Assembly: GCF_963082655.1 (NCBI RefSeq)
Contig: NC_081552.1
Coordinates: forward strand, 196,368,598-196,432,597
Direction of reading: 5' to 3'
Source of the DNA: Stomoxys calcitrans
Lineage: Eukaryota > Arthropoda > Insecta > Diptera > Muscidae
Length of the DNA stretch: 64,000 bases
Numbering within the stretch: the stretch's first letter is position 1; each line of letters starts with the position of its first letter. This document shows, one piece after another, positions 32,110 to 42,639 of this stretch. Made by a program: the position numbers and the translations under genes. The notes under the pieces were generated by a model. It had not been told where the DNA came from. It made no database searches and saw nothing but the letters and a program-made list of their open reading frames with translations.

Positions 32110-32757
32110 CTGCAAAATGGCAACAATGATAGAGAGGGAGAGAGAGAGAGAGAGAGAGAGAATGCAATAACATTAGTATGATTTCACAACATTGTTCAGA
32201 CTCTATATAGGGTTTTGTAATTCGAAGCAGTTATTTAGGGGGAGTACCACTACTACATGCAGAATGCACTAGTGGCATGGTGGTATATGGTCAATGGGAA
32301 AATAGCAACAAAACTTACCATTGGCACACTGTAGTATTGATAGAATGGTTGATATTGCATCGAAGGTGGGTAAAGTGTTGGCATACCAGCAGCAGTAGCA
32401 GCAGCTAATTGAGCGAGAGAGAGAGAGAGAGAAGTAATACCGGACATGGTATGTTACAATTCATGGAATTTGCAATATATCATGGCGTATGCTTACCTGG
32501 CGGATAAACAGCGGCGGCAAATTGATCAATGGGCATATTGCTAATGGGGGCTGGAGGCGTGGTTGTGTAATAAACAGCACCATTTGTGGCAACAATAGAC
32601 TGCAACAAAACAAGGAAAAATTGAGTAGAGTTTTTTTTTGGTGGACAATTACAATTTTCAACATTTCTATATTTTATGACTTTCATTGAAAACTTACCTG
32701 CTTTTTGATGGCTGGTGCTATATTCAATTTACGATCCCTCAGTACAACGCATTCGCC
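32076..32757 (-). CDS. bol: boule: four internal coding exons of a DAZ-family RNA-binding protein
   Basis: Boule is a cytoplasmic RNA-binding translational regulator needed for male meiosis in flies. In transcription order the exons are 32757-32698 (20 codons, end of the RRM plus KKQ), 32599-32497 (34 codons + 1 nt), 32404-32319 (86 nt) and 32109-32076 (11 codons + 1 nt). All three introns (98, 92 and 209 bp) start GT and end AG, and the phases 0, 1 and 0 agree. Decisive peptides are 'ECVVLRDRKLNIAPAIKKQ', 'NGAVYYTTTPPAPISN', 'MQYQPFYQYYSVPM' and 'NVPTIWPQNYQ', which match fly Boule from memory almost residue for residue. Compared with Drosophila, a five-residue 'PNPLQ' before the second exon seems skipped. 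The start codon, the RRM core and the C-terminus are not identified. No stop or frameshift is seen, so I take it as functional. Confidence 0.93.
32132..32161 (+). repeat. (GA)n microsatellite upstream of a boule acceptor
   Basis: On the transcribed minus strand this is a (CT)n tract ending about 22 bp before the acceptor of the NVPTIWPQNYQ exon. Confidence 0.9.
32319..32404 (-). CDS. bol: boule exon: AATAAGMPTLYPP...YYSVPM
   Basis: Acceptor 'ctcgctcaattag' follows a (CT)n run; donor 'ATG|gtaagt'. It encodes the tyrosine/glutamine/proline-rich part 'SMQYQPFYQYYSVPM' characteristic of fly Boule. Confidence 0.92.
32411..32433 (+). repeat. (GA)n microsatellite forming a boule polypyrimidine tract
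   Basis: On the minus strand it reads (CT)n directly before 'cgctcaattag', the acceptor of the exon at 32404-32319. Confidence 0.9.
32497..32599 (-). CDS. bol: boule exon: SIVATNGAVYY...AVYPP
   Basis: Acceptor 'ccttgttttgttgcag'; donor 'CCAG|gtaagc'. It leaves one base (G), which with CT from the next exon makes an alanine codon. Confidence 0.92.
32698..32757 (-). CDS. bol: boule exon: end of RRM
   Basis: It encodes GECVVL...AIKKQ, the last beta strand of the RRM and the start of the linker. Upstream acceptor 'tcaaaaaatag' is pyrimidine-poor; donor is 'CAG|gtaagt'. It enters and leaves in phase 0. Confidence 0.9.
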
Positions 32758-33059
32758 CTATTTTTTGATTGGACACATGGCAAACAGGCAACACACATTG
32801 TAATGCCGAAGCGAGGAAGGAGTAAACAAAAGAAGAAGAAGAGAAACATTAAATTAGTCATTTTATGGACAGACAGACATTCATCAAAAAATTGGGTGCT
32901 TTTATTTGAATTTGTTTGCTTGGTAAGTATGAACCATAAAACTGAAACTGAACTTGTATTAAAAATAAACGCAACACAAATAAGAAACCAGAACTTGTTT
33001 TTGTTTAGATAGTTTGGCAATTTTCATGGTGATAGAAAGAAAACCTTAACAAACGTTAA

Positions 33060-33113
33060 AAGTAACGGCAATGGTAACGGCAACGGTAATGGCAACGGCA
33101 ACAGAGTAACGAT
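33060..33113 (+). repeat. (GGTAACGGCAAC)n-like repeat
   Basis: Hexamer-type repeats 'ggcaatggtaacggcaacgg' are followed by 'taatggcaacggcaac'. Confidence 0.75.
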
Positions 33114-33402
33114 ACGTAACTGGTAATTGTAAAGAATCAACTGCAATAAAATCAACTATCATCAACACAAACAATACATGTTGCTGCTGTTGTTGGTTGG
33201 TTTCTGGTATTGGGTTTTTTTTTCTTCAAATGTTAAGAATATTTTACTGTTGCGGCTTGCTTAGCTTTGCTTAACTTTAGTTCTAGTTGGTGTTTTTGGT
33301 GAGGGTGAGAGTAAAATAATGTTTTTTGTATCTTTTTTTTTTTAATTTACTGTAACTGTTGGTAAGAAAAAAAAAAATTAAGTATGTAACAAACGAATCA
33401 AC

Positions 33403-33550
33403 AACGAACGGAGAACGAACGAACGAACGAGAATTGCAACTTTGAAAACTTCTTGTTTGATTAATGTAACGTAATGTAACGCAACGTAACGCAATGTAAC
33501 GTAATGTAACGCAACGCAACGTAACGTAATACAACGCAACGAACGAAACA
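33403..33550 (+). repeat. Pentamer repeat cluster (TAACG/CAACG) and (CGAA)n
   Basis: A (gaac) run at 33405-33432 is followed by about 17 units of 'gtaac'/'gcaac'/'gtaat' at 33463-33548. Confidence 0.8.
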
Positions 33551-33652
33551 ACAACATTATCTGTACACAGTTTAAAATTCAAGGCAGAGAGTTCATATAC
33601 ACAACGTTTTCGCTTAACTTAACAAAAAGAAATAATAAAACATAACGGTTAA

Positions 33653-33654
<2 letters not shown>

Positions 33655-33686
<32 letters not shown>
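33655..33686 (+). repeat. (TA)n microsatellite
   Basis: About 15 TA dinucleotides are uninterrupted. Confidence 0.9.
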
Positions 33687-33687
<1 letters not shown>

Positions 33688-34313
33688 GTAAAAGAACAAT
33701 TAAATTAACGCTTGTTATATTAGTTTGGTAACCGAACAAAATTAGAAGAAATTTAAAAAAAGGACAAATTAAACAATTATAAAATAAAAGAACAAAATTA
33801 TTTAAAATTTGGTGTTTTGACAAAAAAAAAATTTTTTTGGGTGGGATAGTCTAAAAAAAAAAAATCAACTACTGTGGATTGAAGCCACACTGTAAAACTA
33901 TTAGCATTAGAACTACTTGAGTAGCAGCAGTAACAAAAAAGAAATTACCTACAACATGGTATAGATTTTCTTGTCAAAATAATGTAGCAAAAATGTTTAT
34001 CACAAAAATGATACAACAGCTTGAAGGACCATTGTGTCTAAGTTGGTTCGTTATATGCGTTGTTGGAAAACATAAAAAGAACTTTAAAAGATTCTACGAA
34101 AATCAAAACTTTTATTTTGAAAACTTTTGGGAATATCTGAGAATTGATATGTATGTGCCCATCCATACTCCCACATTCTGTTTACTTCTTCAGGTCTCCT
34201 ATAAGTGTTTCGATATCAGTCAGGTCATCAAAGCATGAAGTCGGCAAATCTTTTACTATAAGTCGGGATTCGCTCAAAACAGAAGACCTAAAACCTCGTT
34301 TACACGGCTCTTT

Positions 34314-34389
34314 AAATCCGGATTTAATGGCTCGATCAACTGTTTTCCCTTTATAAAAACAATTGATGAGAGCCTTATATCCGGATTTT
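34314..34389. repeat. Long hairpin, about 33-bp stem and 8-9 nt loop
   Basis: The left arm runs from 'aaatccggatttaatggctc' through 'gatcaactgtttt', and the right arm from 'aaaacaattgatgagagcc' through 'ttatatccggatttt'. They pair at about 29 of 33 positions around the loop 'ccctttata'. It may be a MITE remnant or an intronic hairpin. No target duplication was found. Confidence 0.65.
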
Positions 34390-34427
34390 GATTCCGGGGT
34401 TTATGAAAAACCAATTTTTATTTACAA

Positions 34428-35217
34428 ACAAGTAAAAAGGCGTTAAGTTCGCCCGAGCCGAACTTTGGATACCTACCACCTCGGGTATATATGTAAACCA
34501 CCTTTCGTCAAAATACGGTGAAATATGTTCCGATTTGGACCAAATACTAATATACGATACATATGTCGAAAAGCCGTACACAAATCACTGTGTCAAATTT
34601 CAGTGAAATTGGATTATAGATATCGGTCTATATGGCAGCTATATCCAAATCTGTACGGATATGGGCCAAGTTGCAGAAAAATGTTGAAGAGCCCTACACA
34701 ACTCACTGTCCCAAATTTCGGCGAAATCGGACAATAAATGCGCCTTTTATGGTCCCAAAACCTCAAATCGAGAGATCGGTCTATATGGCAGCTATATCCA
34801 AATCTGGACCGATCTGAGACAAACTGAAGAATAATGTCAAAGGGTCTAACCTAACTCATTGTCCCAAATTTCGGCGAAATCGGACAATAAATGCGCCCTT
34901 TAGAGGCCCAAAACCTTAAATCGAGAGATCGATCTATATGTCAGCTATATCCAAATCTGGACCGATCTGAGCCAAATTGCAGAAGAATGTCAAAGGGCAT
35001 AACTTAACTCACTGTTCTAAATGTCGGCGACATTGGACAATAAATGCGCCTTTTATGGGCCCAAAACCTTAAATTGGGACATCGGTCTATATCACAGCTA
35101 TATCCAAATCTGGACCGATCTGAGCCAAATTGAAGAAGAATGTCAAAGGGCATAACTTAACTCACTGTTCTAAATGTCGGCGACATTGGACAATAAATGT
35201 GCCTTTTATGGGCCCAA
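34428..35217 (-). mobile_element. INE-1/DINE-like element, subtype A
   Basis: The 3' end is 'caagtaaaaaggcgttaagt' plus the degenerate palindrome 'ttcgcccgagccgaa' and 'ggatacctaccacctcgggt'. Four to five core units follow ('gatcggtctatatggcagct'). At about 35217 it runs directly into an oppositely oriented copy. Confidence 0.78.
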
Positions 35218-35507
35218 AAGGTTAAGTTCGGAGATGGGCTATATCGGACTATATATTGATATAGCCCCCATATAGACCGATCCGTCGATTTAAGATCATA
35301 GGCCCATAAAAGCCATATTAATTATTCGCTTAAATTTTGGGACAGAGAGTTGTGTTAGGCTCTTCGACTCTTTCTGCAATTTGGCCCAGATCGGTTCAGA
35401 TTTGGATATAGCTGTCATGTAGACTCTCGATTTAAGGTCCTAGGCCCATAAAAGGCGCATCAACTAAATCTTATTTGACTTTACGTTATTTACACCAAAT
35501 TTGTAAA
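35218..35507 (+). repeat. INE-1/DINE-like core fragment, inverted partner
   Basis: It starts 'gttaagttcggagatgggct' followed by 'atatcggactatat', the word seen after the INE-1-type block in the + copies at 4140 and 47470. Two core units follow. It meets a SINE fragment at about 35508. Confidence 0.7.
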
Positions 35508-35655
35508 GGAACTGGAGCAAACTGGCCACATATCACTGGCGTGCCGCAATGCAACACCTCTTAGCGGAGAAATTTTAACATGGCAAAGTACCTCACAAAT
35601 GTCACCAGCATAAGGAGGGGATAACCATCGCTGAAAATTTGTTCTAATGTTCTGT
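35508..35655 (-). mobile_element. SINE fragment
   Basis: It has 'gcgtgccgcaatgcaacacc', 'acatggcaaagtacctcaca' and 'ggaggggataaccatcgctg', the body of the tRNA-SINE without the tRNA head or 3' end. Confidence 0.7.
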
Positions 35656-35839
35656 TAATCTAATGGTGATTTCGAATGTTCAAAAAAGTGTAGCATTTTT
35701 TCGGCATGTTACACTGGACTTGAAACTTTGTTTTCGTTTGTCTAAAAACATGTAAGCCCTCCATCGGGTGTAGTGTTCGTTTGTAATGTAGTGTTAGTCA
35801 TTTGTGGGCTGATTTCCAAAACTCTGTTTTTTGCAACGA

Positions 35840-37860
35840 CTCATCATCTTCCCTACATGCTATCACTTGTCGCACCGATTTTGCATAAGTAAGCTGGTAG
35901 TGTCCCTATGTGCCCAGTTATCATACTGAAAGCTATACTGGCCTCTATTTTACTTTCTTTTAGTAATAGCCTCATCTTCTTACGATGCGGATCACAACAA
36001 AGGATTTTCTCGCCCCACCGAACGTTTCGCTGTTCCTTAGTTACGTGAAAGTTAAGGACGTGCATTCGTCGTCCAAGTCCTTAACTCGCAATGCGTGGAC
36101 CCGAAACGCTTCAGGTTAACTAAGTTTATTGACGGCAGTCCTCTTGCCTTCACTGCCAAATCGTCTGCCCTTTCATTCCCGACACTCAAACAAAGCATTT
36201 CGTGCCGTTATCATAGAAGGCGTTTATCTCCTTCTTACACTCCAAAACTGTTCGTCACCTTACCGTTCTGGTTGTTGTTGCCCTTATGGACAGGCAGTCG
36301 AAAACAGATTTCAGTCCTTGGGTTCTCAATGTAGACCCCGGCCACTCTGTACTCTAGCTTTGATGGATCTGTGTAGTATGTTCTCCCAAATGGCAATACC
36401 AGCGTTACGTCAATCCAAGAATGTGCCGCTGGTACCACACTCAACCACAAGTGTCGTCGTCTCAGGTATTCAATCCGAAAGCTCTTCCATTCCTTCCAGG
36501 TTTCCTATCGTCGCCTTGATTATACCGCTATGGTATGACCTGCTCCTATACTCTATGCATTCTCCCATTGCCTTAAGTCTAATAGCCGCAATGGCTGCCT
36601 CACACTTAATCTGTATGTCAATGGGTCGGTTAGCTAGTATAGTCTGCAGTACCCTAGTGGGCGTGGTCCTCATCGCTCCGCCTATGGCAACATGTTCTCT
36701 GAACCTGTTCTATGGTCCTTATGTTGCACTTTTTCTCCATAGCAGCCCACCAAAGTACTGAGGCGTAAGTAAGTATCGGTCTAATCAAGCTCATGTAGAG
36801 CCAGTGGACTATTCTTGGATTCAGGTCCCATTTCGGGTCATTTCTATGGCCCGTCTACATAGTGCCCAACATATGTGAGCCTTCTCGACACGCTCCTGAA
36901 TGTTACACAGCCAATTCAGTTTTCTATCCAAGATCATTCCTAAGTATTGGACCTTGTCAGATAAGGAAATTTTGGCAATAGTGGTGCATCAAGATGTCCT
37001 ATCTTTGTCTTCCTCGAAGAACAGGAAGATTTCTGTCTTCTCTGGGTTAACATTGAGAATCGTAGGTCTAGCCCAGTCGTATGCCATCTCCCAAGACCCT
37101 TTCTTTACCTACTAGAAGTCGTCTTCGTAGACGGTTTCAAATCCCTCCTCAGTGAGGGTCCGTTATAGGTTATTTATGGTGGTCACCTATAGGAGTGCCG
37201 AAAAAATGACCCCATGAGGCGTGCCCTATGCCACTTCTCCCTTATATTTATGTTAAAGGACGGACAATGTATACACCTGTCCCTTAGCATTTGGTTCGTC
37301 CAGTCTCTAAGGACCCGGCACAACCGACACTGGTCTAAGGATTGAATCACTGTGTCGGTCCGCACATTGTTAAAAAAGCCCCCTTGATGTCAATGCAAAC
37401 CGCCGAATTGTAAGGCTTGGCATTGAAGGATTCTTCTGGATTATGCACAACCTCGTGCAGGGCAGTCTCCGTTGACCTTCTCTTGATATAGGCATTTTGT
37501 TTGCATTTAAGCAGCTCGCTGGATGTCCTGCTCTTAATCATGGTATCCATAATGCGTTCCATGGTTTTGAGTAGAAAGGACGTAAGGTTTATAGGTCTGT
37601 AGGCCTTTGGTGTCGCATAACTTGCCTTGCCGGGTTTGGGTAGAAATACCACCCTTGCCTCCTGCCAGGTTTTCGGGGTATATGCAAGTCCTAGGCACGC
37701 TGTGAAAATACAGGCCAGATGGGGCACTAGATAGTCTGCCTACATCTGTAGTAACGCCGGTATTATTCCATCAGGTTCGGGTGACTTGAATGGTTTGAAG
37801 CTCCTTAAGGTTCTGTAATGATAAGCCTTCTTTCGATCTCATTATTCCCAGATTCCAGTG
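35840..37860 (-). pseudogene. Non-LTR family Z ORF2 relic: RT, RNase H and C-terminal region
   Basis: The N-terminal RT half is open at 37727-37347, with 'AYRPINLTSFLLKTMERIMD', 'NAYIKRRSTETALHEVVHN' and 'NSAVCIDIKGAF' (first catalytic Asp). Next come the TPQGG region (frameshifted), a YADD box damaged to 'YEDD' (about 37120), and 'VQYLGMILDRKLNWLCNIQE' (36960-36900). After 'GGAMRTTPTRVLQTILANRP' and 'CEAAIAAIRLKAMGECIEYR' (36673-36470) comes a partial RNase H, then the C-terminal 'KKMRLLLKESKIEASIAFSM' segment (35990-35900). RT plus RNase H places it in the I superfamily. Multiple stops show it is inactive. This is the longest family Z copy here. Confidence 0.82.
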
Positions 37861-39571
37861 TTCGGATCGAAATAAGGTCCGCAATGATTGGCTTATTTAT
37901 CTTTAAAAGTCGAATCCTTTTGGGTGTTGCAAATCTATGCACAGTGCACATAACAATCTTTGCTACCTTAGGGGGCATACAATGAAGTTTGCAAACACAA
38001 AAGGCAAGAAACGGAAGGAAAAGCTGATGTAATTACATAAAAATCATACAAATTAAATCTGGCCCAGGATGGCCAACTAACTGCAACTAACTCAAGCAAA
38101 GACTACAACAACGACCACTCTACAGTAGCAGTGGAGAGGCAAGAAAAACTGCTAAAGTACAGAGAATAAACACGAAATGCAGTGACTCAAAAACGTAGTC
38201 CTTAAAAAACGATTAATTAGTACAAAACTAAAGAAGGACATAGTCTCGGAAAAGTGGTTATAAGCGCTGGCACTGCACTGGTGTTTGCAGCAACAGCACT
38301 TACGAAAAATTCGGAACACTAAGTGAAAACGGTAGCTCAAAGACAAAAAAAAAACATAAAACGAAGAGCAACGGAAACCGAGAAGAAACATGAACGGAAA
38401 ATAATTCCATTTTCAGGTTAAGAGGTAGAAGAAAAAACAAAAAACCATTTTGGTTTCCCATTACATAAAATCTCCATCAATCTACCCAGGCAGGGTTTTC
38501 GGGCCAAGCATTCATTAGGCAAAGTTGTTTCGTTTGATCCTCTAAGGATGAAATTCAAATTTAATTTATGTTGGGGGGGCCAAACAAACTTGTTTAGCTA
38601 CAATGTTCGGTCAACCCACCCATGGCCCTGGCTTAATTACAATAAGTTGGCGCATTACATAAGCAGGGAAACTTAAGTTCGGTATTGAAGCAGGTGATAT
38701 ACGTGACAACAAAGGAGGAAAACTAAGTAAAAAAGTAGCCAGGGGTAATACCAACACAGACGCACGATGCCCTCTTATGGGCTTTTGATGATGTTAAAAC
38801 TAAAGATAACCAAGTTTTGTAATTATGATGATAACAACAACAGCAAAAAGGTGGCGCACATTTAAATATTTTTTTTACAAGGCTCCTATAGCAGATGATG
38901 GGAAGGAGAGACAAAAACTTTGCAGGACATTATGAATACATAATGGGTGACATAGACCTGTCGCCGCTCATTAAAATTCCAATAGCATAAAAAGTATCAA
39001 TAATATCATCCACAAGCTTTTGAAAACAATTACAGGGACTTAAAGTTGGCGAATGACCAAATTATGTAACTTTTCCGCAATTGAGTAGAAACCGTGCATT
39101 ACCTAAGAAAGGATTTTTTGTAAATATTACGCAAATTCTGATTCTATCAAAGGGAGTAGAATGTAATGTTGAGTCATTTTAGTTTGAAGCAGTCGACTGC
39201 GCAATATTTCCTATTGGGATAGATAAGATTACAGTGGCAATGGTCAGCAATCAGACTCCCTTAGACATATTAGTCCATTGTGATACCATAGGATTCTGAA
39301 AAGGAAAATGTCCTCTAATTCCTACCGTTGAAATAGGCAGATACCTTTATAAAGCCAAATTACTTCCAAATGCTTATATTCGCAGACAAGTTATCAGAGG
39401 GATAAAAACAGCATATAACTGTGACCTGTCTTGAGGGATACGATGGGCGAAACTTCTATGCTAGCCCTACAACATCAAAATGGTAGACCTTCTCAAACTC
39501 AGATGGGTCTACATAATCTACACCCAATTCAAGACCATCTGGCATAAGTTGCACTACTGACAACAAAGTAA
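37861..39571. other. Repeat-poor non-coding sequence
   Basis: About 1.7 kb has no recognisable transposon core or coding signature. By position it would be boule intron. ORFs are short and of biased composition. Confidence 0.4.
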
Positions 39572-41134
39572 TTTTTACCACCCACCATCATAGGATAGGG
39601 GTATACTAATATAGTCATTGCGTTTGTAACGCCTAGCAATATTCGACTCAGAACGTCTAAGACGTACTGAGTCGACTTAGCCTTGTCCGTCCGTCCGTCT
39701 CTCAAAATCACAATAGCGGTCGAACGCTAAAAGCTATCTGCTTAACATTTTGCACTGATACCTAATATTAATGTAGGTCGTTGGGATTTGCAACTGAGCC
39801 ATATCGGTTCAGATTTAAATATAACTCCCATATTAACCGATCTCCCGATTTGACTTCTTGAGCCCTTACAAGCCGCAAATTTTGTGCGATTTGGCTGAAA
39901 TTTTGCACATAGTGTTTTGTCAAGATTTCCATCAACTGTGCCAAGTACGGCCCGAATCGGTCTATAACCTGATATGGCTCCCATATAAACCGATCTCTCG
40001 ATTTGACTTTTTGAGCCGTTATAAGCCGCAATTTTTGTACGATTTGGCTGAAATTTTGCGTGTGAAATTCTGTTATGACTTCCAACAACTGTGCCTAGTA
40101 ATGTCCTAATCGGTCTATAACATGATATAGCTCCCATATAAACCGGTCTCCCGATTTGACTTCTTGAGCACTTATAAACCTCAATTTTTGTACGATTTGG
40201 CTGACATTTTCCATGTAGTGTTCTGTTACGGATTTCAACAACTGTGCCAAGTACGGTCCGAATCGGTCTATAACCTGATACAGCTCTGATACATATAAAC
40301 CGATCTCTCTATCATCCTTGTTCGGTTCCTAGAAGCTTTAATTTTTGCTGCCTTACAAGCCGCAACTTTTGCCAGATTTGGCTGTACTTTAGCATGTGGT
40401 GTTCTGTTACGACTTCCAACAACTGTGCCTAGTGCCTTTCCAAATCGCTCTATAACCAGATATAGCTCCCATATAAACCGATCTCCCGATTTGACTTCTT
40501 GAGCCCTTACAAGCCGTCCGTCTGTCGAAATCACGATAGCGGTCGAACGTGTAAAGCTAGCCGCTTGAGATTTTCCACAGATATTTTATATTGATATAGG
40601 TCGCTGGGCATTGCAAATGAGCCATATCGGTTCGGACTTGCATATAACTCCCATATAAACCGATCTCTCGATTTGACTTCTTGACTTCTTACAAGCCGCA
40701 ATTTTGGTTCGATTTGGCTGAAATTTTCCATGTAGTGTTCTATTACGACTTTTAACAACTGTGGCAAGTATGGTCCGAATCGGTCTATAACCTGATATAG
40801 CTCCCATATAAACGGATCTCCCTATTTGACTTCTTCAGCCTTTACAAGCCGCAATTTTTGTCTGATTTGGCTGAAATTTTCCATGTAGATTTCTTCCAAC
40901 AACTGTGCCAAATACGGTCCAAATCAATCTTTAACCTGATATAACTCCCGGTCTCTCGATTATCCTGGTTCGGTTCATAGAAGCCTCAATTTTTGCTGGT
41001 TTGACAGAAGTTTGCTATGTAGGATAAAATTATGCCCTTCAATTAAATTTTATGTTGTATACATTTTTAGCAAAATCCATGGTGGTGGGTTCCCAAGACT
41101 CGGACCGCCTGAACTTAGCACGTATTTACTTGTT
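39572..41134 (+). mobile_element. INE-1/DINE-like element, subtype B, complete
   Basis: The 5' end is 'ttttaccacccaccatcata' with 'gtcattgcgtttgtaacgcc' and 'tccgtccgtctctcaaaatc'. Eight or so core units follow ('gatatagctcccatataaac', 'cgatctcccgatttgacttc'). A second INE-1-type block ('ccgtccgtctgtcgaaatca') occurs internally at about 40515, so two copies may be fused. The 3' end is 'ccatggtggtgggttcccaa' plus a decayed palindrome and 'gtatttacttgtt'. Confidence 0.8.
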
Positions 41135-41158
41135 GAAATTTTAAGGGACTGAAATTTT

Positions 41159-41930
41159 TCTGGGGATGCGAGATACTGTTGCCAGCGTCACAGTCTTGGA
41201 TTGACGGAACTCTCGTATTGTCATCGGGTAGTTCATGCTGCACTACTTGCATGCCACCATAGCGCCGTAGAGTTAAGTATTTCCACATATGGCGCTGAAC
41301 GCCTGGGTTCGAATCCTGGCGAGAACATCAGAAAAAAATTTTCGGCGGTGGTTATCTCCTCTTAATGCTGACGACATTTGGGAGGTACTGTAACATTTGA
41401 TATGGCATCCATGTAAAAACTTCTCAACACCGTTCGGACTCGGCCATAAAATAAAGGCCCCTTATCATGAGCTTTAACATGAATCGGACAGCACTCATTG
41501 ATATGTGAGAAGTTTGTCCCTGTTCCTTTATGGTATATTCATGGGCAAATTTGCCGTTCATGCTACACTGATGGATCAAAGCTGAAGGACAGAACAGGTA
41601 TGGGGGTGTCCTCATTGAGAACTCAGAGACTGAGGTCTGTTTTCAGCTGCCTGACAATGTTTTTTACGGATTATGTTGAGTGGTACGGTCTTAACGCGAA
41701 GGCGTCAAGTGTGAATATCTCTACGGAAAGTAAGTCGGTTATAACAAGCAGGAGCGTAGTCGTGGAAGGTCTTGGATGGTAAGAAGATGTTTAGCGACTT
41801 CCCTGAGGATGGCAAAATCCTCTTGGTTTTGGTGCCGGGCTACAGCGGAATACAGAATGAGAGGGCAGATGACTTGGCTATAGGGGCAGAAGGCAACGCT
41901 CAATAAAATTGATAAACGCAAAGCCTTTCA
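41159..41930 (+). pseudogene. Non-LTR family Z-like RNase H fragment, split by a SINE
   Basis: The upstream piece (41159-41244) matches the 'SQSWIDGTLVL' segment before RNase H. After the SINE the frame resumes with 'SCYTDGSKLKDRTGMGV' (41558-41612), the RNase H start with its first catalytic Asp. It continues with 'DYVEWYGLNAKASSVNISTE' and a later frame containing 'VPGYSGIQNERADDLA'. Frameshifts occur between these pieces. Confidence 0.72.
41245..41555 (+). mobile_element. tRNA-derived SINE with 14-bp target duplication
   Basis: It has a head with 'ccaccatagcgccgtagagt', the B box 'gggttcgaatcctggcgaga', the standard body and the end 'gtatattcatgggcaaattt'. Flanking 'gttcatgctgcact' (41231-41244) and 'gttcatgctacact' (41556-41569) differ at one base. 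Confidence 0.88.
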
Positions 41931-42226
41931 GGGCAACGTAGTCCGTGTTAGGTAGGTGGTTGCAGAGCAAGCATATAGCACTGTGATGATAAAAATCCTA
42001 TTGGGGGATCTGGATCATTAGAAGAGTAGACAAGTACTGAGAGGAAATAGGAAGTAGGTGACTATAGGGAAGAGGTGAGCATGTCCGCCTTGTGGCACCT
42101 CCCGTTCCGTCAACAAATTTCAGGAGATCTCACAGAGGTATGTTCGTAAGATCGCCCAGATCGTAGAAGAACCGCCTCCCCAGGAAAGGAAAGTCTGCGT
42201 CCCTGCAGACCCGGACATGAACATAC
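41931..42226. other. Unassigned sequence between family Z and R4
   Basis: It has no recognisable protein or repeat signature. It may be degraded family Z 3' sequence or the 5' part of R4. Confidence 0.35.
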
Positions 42227-42625
42227 CCGGTACGGAATAGCTATGAGCACCACACAGACTGGAACATTGAGTTCCAATTTTTGTGGTTTTCATTGCTGTC
42301 ACCAGAAGCTTAGCTGCGAGTTACCGGGCGCGTCCACAGATTGCGGATAGTAGAATGCTTCATAAGGAGTAGCTGCAACGACAGTAGCAGACAATTAGCG
42401 GTATGGAGCGGAAAGTCTCAGTGACAGGCCGGACAGCACCGGCTCTAGCACGAATACTGAGTGTCTATGATGCTCGATATGACAAGGCGAGTTATTGGCG
42501 TCTTCAAATAACCAATGGCCAACCTGTTTCCGCGACGATCGGTCCTTTGGGTCGGAACGAGCCTGCTCACCTGCAGGAGCTCTGCATGAAAATGTGGCTA
42601 CAACAACAACATAAACATAGTATTT
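42227..42625 (+). repeat. Interspersed repeat R4
   Basis: It starts near 'gcaccacacagactggaac' and contains 'agttaccgggcgcgtccaca', 'gatatgacaaggcgagttat' and 'cggtcctttgggtcggaacg'. It ends 'aaaatgtggctacaacaaca'. The open frame at 42403-42627 spans it without any known domain. Confidence 0.6.
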
Positions 42626-42639
42626 AATAGTCTCCTCCT

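Larger units (their letters stand above)
32758..34427 (-). other. boule intron sequence with simple repeats
   Basis: No exon is recognised; the RRM core expected upstream of 32757 is not here. The stretch holds microsatellites (listed separately), AT-rich unique sequence and a hairpin at 34314-34389. The overlapping open frames at 32686-33020 are chance ORFs on both strands of intronic DNA. Confidence 0.55.

Noticed and set aside
32686..33020. Overlapping 108- and 93-codon ORFs on both strands
   Set aside because: They overlap a confirmed boule exon and intron, lack domain features and contain simple repeats.
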